DNA of 64,000 nt from Catenulispora sp. EB89 (GTDB lineage: Bacteria; Actinomycetota; Actinomycetes; Streptomycetales; Catenulisporaceae), in contig NZ_JBGCCU010000005.1 of NCBI RefSeq assembly GCF_041261445.1, positions 434,001 to 498,000 of the forward strand, given 5' to 3'. The notes under the pieces are model-generated. The model worked only from the letters and a program-made list of their open reading frames with translations, was not told the origin of the DNA and ran no database searches. The translations under genes were made by a program, and so were the position numbers. This document shows, in pieces, positions 51,978 through 59,508 of this stretch. Each line of letters starts with the position of its first letter. The stretch's first letter is position 1.

Positions 51978-52655
51978 ATGGCGCGCGACGAAGACGGCAG
52001 CAGGTTCTGGGATCTCCTCGACGCTATGGCAGCCGAGGAGATCCGGGCACGGACCGTCTACCAGGTGTTCCGGACCGGCGACTCGCTGACCGGCGAGGGG
52101 GAGGACACGCATCGCGTGTTCTTCATCCAGTCCGGGTGGGTTTCGGTGATCCAGCACAGCACCGTCGGGGCCACCCGGATCCTCGCGGTCCGCGGCCCCG
52201 GAGACGTGGTGGGGGAGCTGGCCAGCCTGTCCGAGCGGCCGCGCAGCGCCACCGTCAGGGCCCGCAGCACCGTCGAGGCGCGCGGGATGAGCGGGGAGGC
52301 CTTCATCGACCTCGCCGAGCGCACCCCCTCCATAGCCCGGGCGCTCTTCCGCATCCTCGCCGACCGGCTCCACGACGCCGACCGGCACCGCACCCAGCTG
52401 CACGGCTCCGTGGCCCTCGGCGCGGTCGCCGACAAGCTCCTGGAGATCCACTCCTACGCCGGCAACGGTCAGGACCGGCCGGTGTTCACCCAGGAGGAGA
52501 TCGCGTGCTGGGCCGGGGTCAGCGTGCCGGCCCTCGCGCGCTCGCTGCGCACGCTCCGGGAAGCCGGCGTCATCCGCAGCGCCCGGCAGCGCATCATCGT
52601 GCTCGACGAAAAAGCACTGGGCGTCGTCGCACAAAACGGTCGAGTCGCTGACTGA
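51978..52655 (+). CDS. Crp/Fnr-family transcriptional regulator
   Basis: The 225-residue protein has an N-terminal cyclic-nucleotide-binding β-roll. Its phosphate-binding cassette is GELASLSERPRSATV, where Glu and Arg-Ser are the cNMP-contact residues of the family. A dimer helix and a C-terminal winged helix (TQEEIACWAGVSVPALARSLRTL, in outline) follow. The recognition helix SVPALARSL differs from that of classical CRP (RETVNKAL), so the DNA site probably differs. ATG 51978 is chosen because TAGTTT ends 7 nt upstream. The next gene encodes a nucleotidyl-cyclase-like protein, a plausible source of its ligand. Confidence 0.88.
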   Translation: MARDEDGSRFWDLLDAMAAEEIRARTVYQVFRTGDSLTGEGEDTHRVFFIQSGWVSVIQHSTVGATRILAVRGPGDVVGELASLSERPRSATVRARSTVEARGMSGEAFIDLAERTPSIARALFRILADRLHDADRHRTQLHGSVALGAVADKLLEIHSYAGNGQDRPVFTQEEIACWAGVSVPALARSLRTLREAGVIRSARQRIIVLDEKALGVVAQNGRVAD

Positions 52656-52827
52656 TAACTATCCAGCAACGCTCTGCGGGCATCCGCCGGGACGTTCGCC
52701 TCTCGCACACCTCGGGCACAGTTCGCGGCCGGTACTTGTGACTTCGTGAAACGGCATGTGCGGGTCCTGGGAAGCCCGGGTTTGTCAGTGCCGACCGATA
52801 GCTTTATTTCTGAACGGATCCGTTTCC

Positions 52828-52849
52828 GCACTAGTGAAAACACTGGTGC
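52828..52849. promoter_or_regulatory. Inverted repeat at the cyclase-like gene promoter
   Basis: GCACTAGTG (52828-52836) and CACTGGTGC (52841-52849) are inverted copies with one mismatch and a four-base AAAA spacer. The dyad ends 20 nt before the -10 TATCTT (52870-52875), so it covers the -35 region. The 5-4-5 core spacing is that of Fnr-type sites, making the upstream Crp/Fnr protein a candidate binder. A separate 12-bp palindrome AACGGATCCGTT lies at 52813-52824. Confidence 0.5.
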
Positions 52850-52882
52850 GGAGATCTTGCGCATCGGAGTATCTTGCGATAC

Positions 52883-53905
52883 ATGTCGGGGGGCACGGAG
52901 GGTCGTCATCAAGGGCCTGTTCTCATGAATCCGTCGCTGGAACCGCGTAGTCGCGCTGGTAGGACGCCGCGCAGCTTCCACGGGCGGTATGCGCAACCGA
53001 TCAGCCACCAACCACTTCCGCAAGCCGTCACCAATCTCCCCACCCACCGGTCGATCGTCGTCGTGGACGTGGTCTCGTTCACGCGGCCGGACAGGGACAA
53101 CGTCGATCAGTTGGCTATTCGCGCCGCGCTTTACGACACGCTGCGCGACGCATTCGAGGATTCCGGAATCCCGTGGCGGCAGACCGTCCGGGAGGACCGC
53201 GGCGACGGCGTGCTCATCTTCGTCTCCGCCGAGGTCTCCAAGGTCCTGCTGCTCGGCCCGATGCCGGCGCGGCTGGCCGAACTGCTCGAGCGCGGCAACA
53301 CCGGGCGCACCACACGCCAGCGGTTCCGGCTGCGGGTGGCGGTGCACGCCGGAGAGGTGCACCACGACGCGCACGGCTACGCCGGGTACGACGTCAACCT
53401 GGCCTTCCGCCTGGTCGACGCCCGGCCGCTGCGCGAGGCGATGGAGCACAGCACGGCGGCCCTGGGGCTGGTCGTGTCCGAGGGCGTGCACGACGGCGTG
53501 CTGCGTCATGGCTACGGCGGTCTGGACGCCGCGGCTTTCGAGCGGGTCCGGGTGCAGGTGAAGTCCGCCGACGTGCCCGGCTGGATCCAGCTGTTCGCCG
53601 GCGGCGCGGTGCTGCCGGTGCCGCGCCAGGTCGCGCGGTCGGTGCCGGGGATGGAGCCGGACGGCGGGAACGGGAACGGACTCGGGAACGGAGACGGACT
53701 GGGAGGTGGACTCGGGAGCGGGATCGGACGCGGCGACGAGGGACCGGTGGCGGTCCTGCTCGCCGACGAGGCCTCGCTGCTGGACGAGCTGGCCGGCCTC
53801 GGGGTGCGCACCGTGGTCCTGGTCGGCGGGGCGGCCGGACTGGCGGCCGGGCTTGCCCCGATAGCTCGACAGCCGATATATATCGACCATGAGTTCATCG
53901 AGTAG
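52883..53905 (+). CDS. Class III nucleotidyl-cyclase-like (CHD) signalling protein
   Basis: The 340-residue protein has a class III cyclase homology domain. VVVDVVSFTRPDRDN supplies the first metal Asp and REDRGDGVLIF the second. GYDVNLAFRLVDA contains the Asn and Arg of the transition-state pair. The domain therefore looks catalytically complete, but purine or pyrimidine specificity cannot be read with confidence. A Gly/Asn/Asp-rich linker (about residues 255-280) precedes a short α/β tail with VVLVGGAAGLAAGLAP. ATG 52883 has TATCTT 7 nt upstream; ATG 52925 is an alternative. It lies between a Crp/Fnr gene and a padR gene whose start overlaps its end by 17 nt. Confidence 0.78.
   Translation: MSGGTEGRHQGPVLMNPSLEPRSRAGRTPRSFHGRYAQPISHQPLPQAVTNLPTHRSIVVVDVVSFTRPDRDNVDQLAIRAALYDTLRDAFEDSGIPWRQTVREDRGDGVLIFVSAEVSKVLLLGPMPARLAELLERGNTGRTTRQRFRLRVAVHAGEVHHDAHGYAGYDVNLAFRLVDARPLREAMEHSTAALGLVVSEGVHDGVLRHGYGGLDAAAFERVRVQVKSADVPGWIQLFAGGAVLPVPRQVARSVPGMEPDGGNGNGLGNGDGLGGGLGSGIGRGDEGPVAVLLADEASLLDELAGLGVRTVVLVGGAAGLAAGLAPIARQPIYIDHEFIE
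53853..53882 (+). promoter_or_regulatory. padR promoter inside the end of the cyclase-like gene
   Basis: TTGCCC (53853-53858) and TATATA (53877-53882) are 18 nt apart, and the -10 ends 6 nt before the padR ATG. The -10 is part of GATATATATC (53875-53884), a perfect palindrome and unusually AT-rich here. PadR-type repressors often autoregulate at such dyads. Confidence 0.55.
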
Positions 53906-54245
53906 CCGGACGGAGCAGACGTTCCAGATCCTCACCGCGCTCGTCGACGGACCTCTGCACGGTTACGGGATCATCCAGGAAGTGGGCCGCTTGTCGGACG
54001 GCCGGACCAGGTTGCGCGTGGGCACGCTCTACGGCTCCCTGGACCGGCTGTCCGGCGAGGGCCTGCTGGTCCTGGACCGTGAGGAGACGGTCTCCGGGCG
54101 CCTGCGGCGCTACTACCGCCTCACCGACGCCGGTGCGCAGGTGCTCGCCGAGGAGGCGGAGCGGATCGCCCGGCAGGCGGCGGTGGCGCTCGAACGGCTG
54201 AAGAAGCGGGGGACGCCCCGTGCGTCCCTGGGAGGGACGGCATGA
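53889..54245 (+). CDS. PadR-family transcriptional regulator
   Basis: The 118-residue protein has the PadR winged helix (ILTALVDGPLHGYGIIQEV, then LRVGTLYGSLDRLSGEGLL) and a short C-terminal helix for dimerisation (PadR-s2 type). PadR proteins usually repress neighbouring genes and are released by a ligand. It overlaps the cyclase-like gene end by 17 nt. Its stop overlaps the ATG of the next membrane-protein gene, which is its probable target and partner. Confidence 0.92.
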   Translation: MSSSSSRTEQTFQILTALVDGPLHGYGIIQEVGRLSDGRTRLRVGTLYGSLDRLSGEGLLVLDREETVSGRLRRYYRLTDAGAQVLAEEAERIARQAAVALERLKKRGTPRASLGGTA

Positions 54246-55294
54246 GCGGCGAGCAGGAAGACCAGAGCGAACACAGCGAAGGGCTTGAGCGGCGCTATAG
54301 AAGGCTTCTGCGCATACTGCCGAAGCGCTATAGGGAGGCGCGCGCAGAGGAACTCCTCAGTGTGCTGATGGAGACCTCCGCGCAGGGGCGCCGGTGGCCG
54401 GAGGTCCGGGAGGCGTTGAGCCTGGCGCGGCTCGGCATACGGGTCCGGATGGGACGCGAGTCCGGCGGGGCCGTCGTGGACACCCGGGCCGGAGCGATGG
54501 CGCGAGCCGTGGGGATCACCGGGACCATGCTGCTGGCGTTCATCGGAGCCACCTCGCTGGGCCAGCTGATGGGGAACCTCATGCAGCCCCCCGGCCTGGT
54601 GGTCTGGACGTATTGGCACCCGTTCACCTGGACGATCGCCCATGGGCAGCCCTACCCCTTCGGCCTGGAGAGCGAGATCGGGCACCAGGCGGTCCCGGCC
54701 GGCTGGCTGCTCGTTCTGGGGCTCCTCGCGCTCGGCTGGTGGCGGGCGGCCAGAGTGGCGGGCCTCGCGCTGTTCCTGGTGTCGGCCTACCTGACCGTGG
54801 GGACGGAGACGATCCTGCACGAGGAGACGGTGCTGGCCGGCGTCGTCACCGCCGCGCTGTTCGCGGTCCGCGGCGTTCACGCCAGGCCGGTGCGGTTGGC
54901 GGGCTCCGTCGGGTTCGCGGCCGTGCTCGGCACCGCCTACTGGGCGTTCAAGCTGCATTCCGGACTCGAGCTCAAGGCCGTCCTGGCCCTGCAGGGCTGG
55001 GGAATCACGGACGACACTCACGCGCTCGCCATGGTCGCGGCCGCGATGGTGGTCCTCGGCATCGTGGCCTACCGCTCCGCGGTGTGGCCGGTGGCGCTCG
55101 CGGTCGTCGGCACCGCGGCTCTCGGGCCGGTCCTGGTACGGGTGTCGGTCCACCCGAATCTTCAGGGTTCCGACCTGGTGCCGCTGGCGTTCCTGGCCGG
55201 CTCGCTGGTGCTGGTCGCCGGTCTGGCCGTGGTCAAGGAGGGGCGCACGGGGCGTACCGTGCGCGGCGGGCGGCCGGCGCTGCCGATCAGCTGA
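54242..55294 (+). CDS. Multi-pass membrane protein coupled to PadR
   Basis: The 350-residue protein begins with a charged cytoplasmic segment containing RRYRRLLRILPKRYREARAE, typical of PadR-associated permease-like proteins. Roughly eight membrane helices follow. No transporter or enzyme motif is recognised. The ATG overlaps the padR stop, so the two are made together. It ends before a strong bidirectional terminator. Confidence 0.8.
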   Translation: MSGEQEDQSEHSEGLERRYRRLLRILPKRYREARAEELLSVLMETSAQGRRWPEVREALSLARLGIRVRMGRESGGAVVDTRAGAMARAVGITGTMLLAFIGATSLGQLMGNLMQPPGLVVWTYWHPFTWTIAHGQPYPFGLESEIGHQAVPAGWLLVLGLLALGWWRAARVAGLALFLVSAYLTVGTETILHEETVLAGVVTAALFAVRGVHARPVRLAGSVGFAAVLGTAYWAFKLHSGLELKAVLALQGWGITDDTHALAMVAAAMVVLGIVAYRSAVWPVALAVVGTAALGPVLVRVSVHPNLQGSDLVPLAFLAGSLVLVAGLAVVKEGRTGRTVRGGRPALPIS

Positions 55295-55314
55295 CCGTCG
55301 CGGAAGAACGGGGG

Positions 55315-55355
55315 GCCGGAGGGGCCGGGTGCGATGCGCACCCGGCCCCTCCGGC
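55315..55355. terminator. Perfect 19-bp bidirectional terminator
   Basis: Bases 55315-55333 pair perfectly with 55337-55355 around a three-base loop; the stem starts GCCGGAGGGGCC. It separates the plus-strand PadR-linked gene from the minus-strand DUF5667 gene that converges on it. Confidence 0.9.
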
Positions 55356-55373
55356 ACAGTCCTGGCCGAACCC

Positions 55374-56573
55374 CTAGTTCGGGTTCGGGTCCGTGTTCGG
55401 CGGCCCGCCGGTCGTCGGCCCGGTGGCCGGCGCGGTGTTCCCGAGCGTGATCCCGATCGGCGGCAGCCCGCTGATCAGCGGCGGCACTGTGACCGTGGTG
55501 TCGGTGGAGCCGATCGGGACCTGAAGGTGCACGCTCGACGGGTCGCTGGACGGGGTGCCGCTCGGCGCCGTGCTCGGGCCGCCGGAGTCGGTGCCGGTCG
55601 GGCCGCCGGAGCTCGGCGTGCGCGGGCCCGGTGCGGCGTGCGAGGACGACGGCGTGCCGGTCGGCGTCGGGGTGGACGGCAGGCTCGCGCGGTGCGAGGT
55701 GCTGCCTGCGTTGGTCGGCTGCTGCACGGCGGCGCGCTGCTTGTCCAGGTTCGCCTGCGCGACGACCAGCCGGGAGTGCAGCCCGTCCATCAGCGCCACC
55801 AGGCGGCGCGCCTGGTCCTGGGTGTCCGGGGCCAGCAGCGTCTCCAGGTCCTGGACCTGCGGCTCGTAGGTGTCCAGGAAGTTCTGCAGGTTGCCCAGCG
55901 CCTCGGTGTTCCCGGACTCGGCCAGCGGCGCCAGCAGCCGGCCGGCGCTGTCCACGTCGTTGTACAGGTTGTCCGTGGTCTGGGCGATGAGCTTGCTGGT
56001 GTCCGAGCCGTCGACGTTGGAGTCGTGCCGGCCCAGCAGCTTGTGGATCTCCTCCAGGCGGGTCTTGGCCTGCCCGAGGTACTGCTCGCCGCGCTCCAGG
56101 TCGGAACCGGAGACCGAGACCCGCATGTTCTCCAGGCTGCGCTTGACGCCGTACAGCGGGTCGCCCGGCAGCGCGCTGGACGCCGCCCACGCCACTCCGC
56201 CCAGGCCGCCGGACAGCACGCCGACCGCGACCCCGCCGCCGATCAGCCGCCGCCGCCACGGACCCCGGCCCCGGGCCAGCACGTCGCCGTCACCCGGGCC
56301 GCCGTCCACGTCGGCGTTGAACAGGACCAGGAAGTCACGGTGCAGACGGGCCCCGAGCTGCTCGCGGAACTCCGGCGTCGCCGTCGGGGCGTGGAACCGG
56401 CCCTCGTCGATCACGCTCTCGACCACCCGCAGCATCGCTGTGAGCTCGGGGTCACCCTTCTGGGGCGGGATCAGCGTGGCGACACCGGAGCCGCCGTCCC
56501 GCGAGCCGTCGAGGCCGTCGAGCAGCCTGGCGAACTGCTCGGCCCGCTGGCGCTCGCCGAATGCTGCGGCCAT
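55374..56573 (-). CDS. DUF5667-type single-pass membrane protein downstream of bldN
   Basis: The 399-residue protein has a ~105-residue cytoplasmic N-terminal domain, one membrane helix (LIGGGVAVGVLSGGLGGVAWAA) and a DUF5667-like helical domain (SSALPGDPLYGVKRSLENMRV, about residues 130-290). The C-terminal region is Pro/Ser/Thr-rich. In Streptomyces the anti-sigma factor RsbN is encoded next to bldN; this protein has the same position and a cytoplasmic domain plus membrane anchor, so it is a candidate BldN regulator. That role is inference. An AGGAAGGAAG ribosome-binding site precedes the ATG. Confidence 0.8.
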   Translation of the reverse strand: MAAAFGERQRAEQFARLLDGLDGSRDGGSGVATLIPPQKGDPELTAMLRVVESVIDEGRFHAPTATPEFREQLGARLHRDFLVLFNADVDGGPGDGDVLARGRGPWRRRLIGGGVAVGVLSGGLGGVAWAASSALPGDPLYGVKRSLENMRVSVSGSDLERGEQYLGQAKTRLEEIHKLLGRHDSNVDGSDTSKLIAQTTDNLYNDVDSAGRLLAPLAESGNTEALGNLQNFLDTYEPQVQDLETLLAPDTQDQARRLVALMDGLHSRLVVAQANLDKQRAAVQQPTNAGSTSHRASLPSTPTPTGTPSSSHAAPGPRTPSSGGPTGTDSGGPSTAPSGTPSSDPSSVHLQVPIGSTDTTVTVPPLISGLPPIGITLGNTAPATGPTTGGPPNTDPNPN

Positions 56574-56837
56574 GTGTCTTCCTTCCTGTCCCGTACGCAG
56601 GGAAGCCCCACCCGTCGCCCACCGCCGCCCAGCCGTCAGGTGACGATGCTCGCCGCAGTGTTAGACACCGACAGACGACAAAGGTTGTGCCCCCGGCTTC
56701 CACCGGCATGTCTTTCGGCCCTTCATTCACCCTTCAGAGTGAGTTGTTGGACCGCTACATGGAAAACGACCGTCCCAGTTTGATGGTTACGGCGTGTCCC
56801 GCATACGGGTGGTCCGCGTTTAGGAGTATTAGAGGCT

Positions 56838-57692
56838 CTAAAGGGCTTCTGCCGGCAGCAATCGCGCAAGCGTACGAACAGCGCGGTACTGGAGCGTCTT
56901 GATCGCGCCCTCGTTCTTGCCCATGATGTCGGCCGTTTCCGCCACCGACAGCCCCTGCAGGAAACGCAGCGTGACGCACTCGCGCTGCTGGTCGTTGAGC
57001 CGGTGGACGGCGTCCAGCAGCGCCTCGTTCGACAGGTGCTCCAGCACCGAGTCCTCCGGGGACGCCTCGACCTCGTTGGAGTCGAGCATCTCGCCGGTGG
57101 AGACCTCCATGCGGTGCCGGCTGGACTTGAAGTGGTCGGCGACCAGGTTGCGGGCGATGGTTACCAGCCAGGCCCCGAAGTCCCGGCCCTGCCAGCTGAA
57201 GGTGGTGATGCGGCGCAGCGCGCGGACGAAGGTCTCGCTGGTCAGGTCCTCGGCCAGGGCCCGGGTGGAGACGCGGTAGTAGATGTACCGGAAGACGGTG
57301 TCGCAGTAGATGCGGTAGAGCTCGCCGAAGGCGTCGGCGCTGCCCTCCTGCGCCTGGTGGACCAGGTGCACCATGGCCTCGGACTCGCCGTCGCCGGCGA
57401 CCGGGCCGCCGGGGCGGTCCGCGGCGCCGGACCCCGAGCCGCCGCCGTGCCGGGCGCCGCCGGAGCGGGTGCCGGCCGCGTGCGCGCCGCGCCCGCCGCC
57501 ATCTCCGGCCACGACCCGGATCGCCTCGCGCAGCATGAGCAGGCCGCGCTCCTGGCGGTCCAGCAGGGGTGCCGGCACCGGCATCGGCACATGCGTGGAC
57601 AGCACCTGCGTGGACAGCGCGCCGGTGCCGGCGAACGGGTCGCCCCCCACCTTGGCGCTGTAGCCGTTGAGTCCGAAGTTGTCCCGGTACAC
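56838..57692 (-). CDS. bldN: BldN-type ECF sigma factor
   Basis: The C-terminal ~180 residues are very close to Streptomyces sigma-BldN: region 2 FGELYRIYCDTVFRYIYYRV, then TFSWQGRDFGAWLVTIARNL, VADHFKSSRHR, TGEMLDSNEVE, and region 4 CVTLRFLQGLSVAETADIMG ending in KNEGAIKTLQYRAVRTLARLLP. A long, poorly conserved Gly/Ala-rich N-terminal extension precedes it. In S. coelicolor such an extension is removed by proteolysis. BldN directs chaplin and rodlin expression. GTG 57692 (GGGAGA upstream) gives a Met-Tyr start like Streptomyces BldN; GTG 57776 in the same frame is the alternative. Confidence 0.92.
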   Translation of the reverse strand: MYRDNFGLNGYSAKVGGDPFAGTGALSTQVLSTHVPMPVPAPLLDRQERGLLMLREAIRVVAGDGGGRGAHAAGTRSGGARHGGGSGSGAADRPGGPVAGDGESEAMVHLVHQAQEGSADAFGELYRIYCDTVFRYIYYRVSTRALAEDLTSETFVRALRRITTFSWQGRDFGAWLVTIARNLVADHFKSSRHRMEVSTGEMLDSNEVEASPEDSVLEHLSNEALLDAVHRLNDQQRECVTLRFLQGLSVAETADIMGKNEGAIKTLQYRAVRTLARLLPAEAL

Positions 57693-58018
57693 GTGTCTCC
57701 CGTGGCTCGGTTCTTTAGCGGGCCTGGTTCGCTCTTTGAGAAGCCTCTTAGTAGCAGAGTGTTCCGCCTCGATCACCGATCGTAGGGTTCACCATCGTAC
57801 GTAATGAGGGTGGACCCGTGCGGGTGATTCCGGCTATTACACCCACAGGAAACACCCTCCTGTACAGGAAGTCCGGTTTAGGTCCGCTCACTGGACCACG
57901 TGTGTCCGCAGGACTTTAGAGGACTTCGAGGGGTCCTGTGCAAGGGTTGCGCAGGGGACCTTCGGGAGGTCGGAGCCCATGCACATATCAATAGACGGAC
58001 AGTAACGAGCCGTCGCTC
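57693..58018. other. Intergenic region upstream of bldN
   Basis: There are 326 bases between bldN and the HAD-phosphatase gene, both minus strand. It contains possible -10 hexamers on the minus strand: TACGAT (57784-57779) and TAATAG (57839-57834). It also has three ACAGGA half-sites: 57845-57850, and the perfect palindrome TCCTGTACAGGA at 57858-57869. No clear BldD box was found by eye. An open frame around 57900-58136 on the plus strand has no coding character. Confidence 0.5.
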
Positions 58019-58816
58019 TCAGTCGCGGTCGCCCGACCAGTGTGCCGCAGCCGCGGCCGCTCCGGCGGCAACCGCGCCGACCGCCGCGGCGGCGCCGGCC
58101 ACCGGAACCTTCCGGGTGTGGCGCGTCGTCCGGTAGTCGACTATCGCCCAGTCATGAAGCCGCGCGTGTCGCCGCAGGGCGCGGTCCGGGTTCACCGCGA
58201 CCGGGTGTCCGACCAGCGACAGCAGCGGCAGGTCGTTCGCGGAGTCGCTGTAGGCGTAGCTGTGCGCCAGGTCCAGGCCGCGCTCGCGGGCCAGCCGGGA
58301 GACCTCGTGGGCCTTGTCAGGACCGTGCAGCAGCGGGCCGGCGATGCGGCCGGTGTAGCGGCCGTCCACGGACTCCGGCCGGGTCCCCAGCGCGCCGGTC
58401 AGCCCGAGCCGGCGGGCGATCACCTGGGCCAGTTCTATCGGCGCGGCCGTGACCAGCCACACCTCTTTGCCGTTGAGCAGGTGCGCCTCGCTCAGGGCGC
58501 GGGTGCCGGGCCAGATCTTGTCCGAGAGGTAGTCGTCGAACACCGCCTCGCAGATCTTCTCCATCCGGGCCACCTCGTGGCCCTTGACGAAGTCCAGCGC
58601 GTGCTCCTGCACGTCGTCGAGCAGGCCGGACTGTTCACCGAAGACCCGGAAACGGACCTGGCGCAGGGCGTGGCCGGCGATCTCGCGCTTGCTCACCATG
58701 CCGTGCGCGGTCAGGCCGCGGGCGAGATGGAAGAGCGAGGCGCCCTGGACCAGAGTGTTGTCCAGGTCGAAGAACGCCGCGGAGTGCACAGTGCGCCCAG
58801 CAGTCTCGGTGCCCAT
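58019..58816 (-). CDS. HAD-IB family hydrolase (phosphoserine-phosphatase-like)
   Basis: The 265-residue protein has the HAD motifs FFDLDNTLVQG (I), WLVTAAP (II), the Lys in GPDKAHEV (III) and YSDSANDLPLL (IV). The C-terminus carries an Ala/Gly-rich hydrophobic stretch that could be a membrane anchor. Actinobacterial members of this group include lysophosphatidate and phosphoserine phosphatases; the substrate is open. ATG 58816 has TAGGCT 7 nt upstream on the minus strand. Confidence 0.9.
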   Translation of the reverse strand: MGTETAGRTVHSAAFFDLDNTLVQGASLFHLARGLTAHGMVSKREIAGHALRQVRFRVFGEQSGLLDDVQEHALDFVKGHEVARMEKICEAVFDDYLSDKIWPGTRALSEAHLLNGKEVWLVTAAPIELAQVIARRLGLTGALGTRPESVDGRYTGRIAGPLLHGPDKAHEVSRLARERGLDLAHSYAYSDSANDLPLLSLVGHPVAVNPDRALRRHARLHDWAIVDYRTTRHTRKVPVAGAAAAVGAVAAGAAAAAAHWSGDRD

Positions 58817-58883
58817 GGGGCCAAGCCTATGCCCCGTGCGTGACCGTCAGATGTCGAGTGCGTGTTCTCCGTAGGCTTTTGCC

Positions 58884-59174
58884 GTGATAAGACTCCGCAA
58901 GCGCTCCGGGAGCGCCCCCGTGACCGTGACCCTCGTCGGCAAGCCCGGTTGTCATCTGTGTGACGACGCGCGCGCGACCGTCCAGGCCGTGGCCGCCGAG
59001 ACCGGCGCGGCCGTCGAGGAACTGGACATCACCGCCGAGGACTTCGACCCGGCTCTGAAAGCGGAGTACTGGGAACAGATCCCCGTCACTCTGGTGAACG
59101 GGAAGCGACACGACTTCTGGCGGGTCGACGCGGACCGTCTCCGCAAGGCGATCGCGCAGGCCGCCAGGGGCTGA
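58884..59174 (+). CDS. Glutaredoxin-like (DUF836) thioredoxin-fold protein
   Basis: The 96-residue protein has the redox motif KPGCHLCDDA in a thioredoxin-like fold and a cis-Pro region EQIPVTLVNGKRHDFWRVD. It probably reduces a disulfide or mixed disulfide in the cytoplasm. GTG 58884 has TAGGCT 6 nt upstream; it is divergent from the HAD gene, and both starts carry the same hexamer. It stands before the redox regulator gene rex. Confidence 0.9.
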   Translation: MIRLRKRSGSAPVTVTLVGKPGCHLCDDARATVQAVAAETGAAVEELDITAEDFDPALKAEYWEQIPVTLVNGKRHDFWRVDADRLRKAIAQAARG

Positions 59175-59508
59175 CGCGGGGCCCGCGCGGCGCGGAGGAA
59201 ACCTCTGGAGCAGAGTGATCCACGGCACTCCCATGCCCGGTTTGGTAACTATTCGGCCTTCAGTTGTGCCGACAATTGGGACATCTGGCCATCTGGTGAC
59301 CGCCGAGACTTTGTGCGTGCGTTCACAAACGCCTATCGTGCATGACGAGAGGAACAAGCGCGCAAGCGCGGCGCGGAAGCCTCTCGGGCCAGCGTGGCCC
59401 GGGCACCCGGTACGGGGCCCGAGGCTCGCGGTGGCGTGAGCTCCACCACGGGGAACACTGATCCACAGCACGACGGCAACGCCGAGCGCGAGCGCGATGA
59501 GGAGCAGC
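59175..59508 (+). other. Intergenic control region upstream of rex
   Basis: There are 334 bases with no gene. The main feature is the Rex operator with its promoter (59311-59339). A leader of about 160 nt follows and ends in GAGGAG before the rex GTG. No other element was recognised. Confidence 0.65.
59311..59339 (+). promoter_or_regulatory. Rex operator (ROP) and promoter of the rex-hemACD operon
   Basis: TTGTGCGTGCGTTCACAA (59311-59328) matches the palindromic Rex site TTGTGAACGCGTTCACAA at 15 of 18 positions. Its first six bases also serve as a -35 (TTGTGC), 17 nt before TATCGT (59334-59339). Rex bound here would block the promoter until NADH rises. Confidence 0.8.

Noticed and set aside
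57900-58136. Small plus-strand open frame upstream of bldN
   Set aside because: No ribosome-binding site, Arg/Ala-rich translation and partial overlap with the HAD gene end on the other strand.
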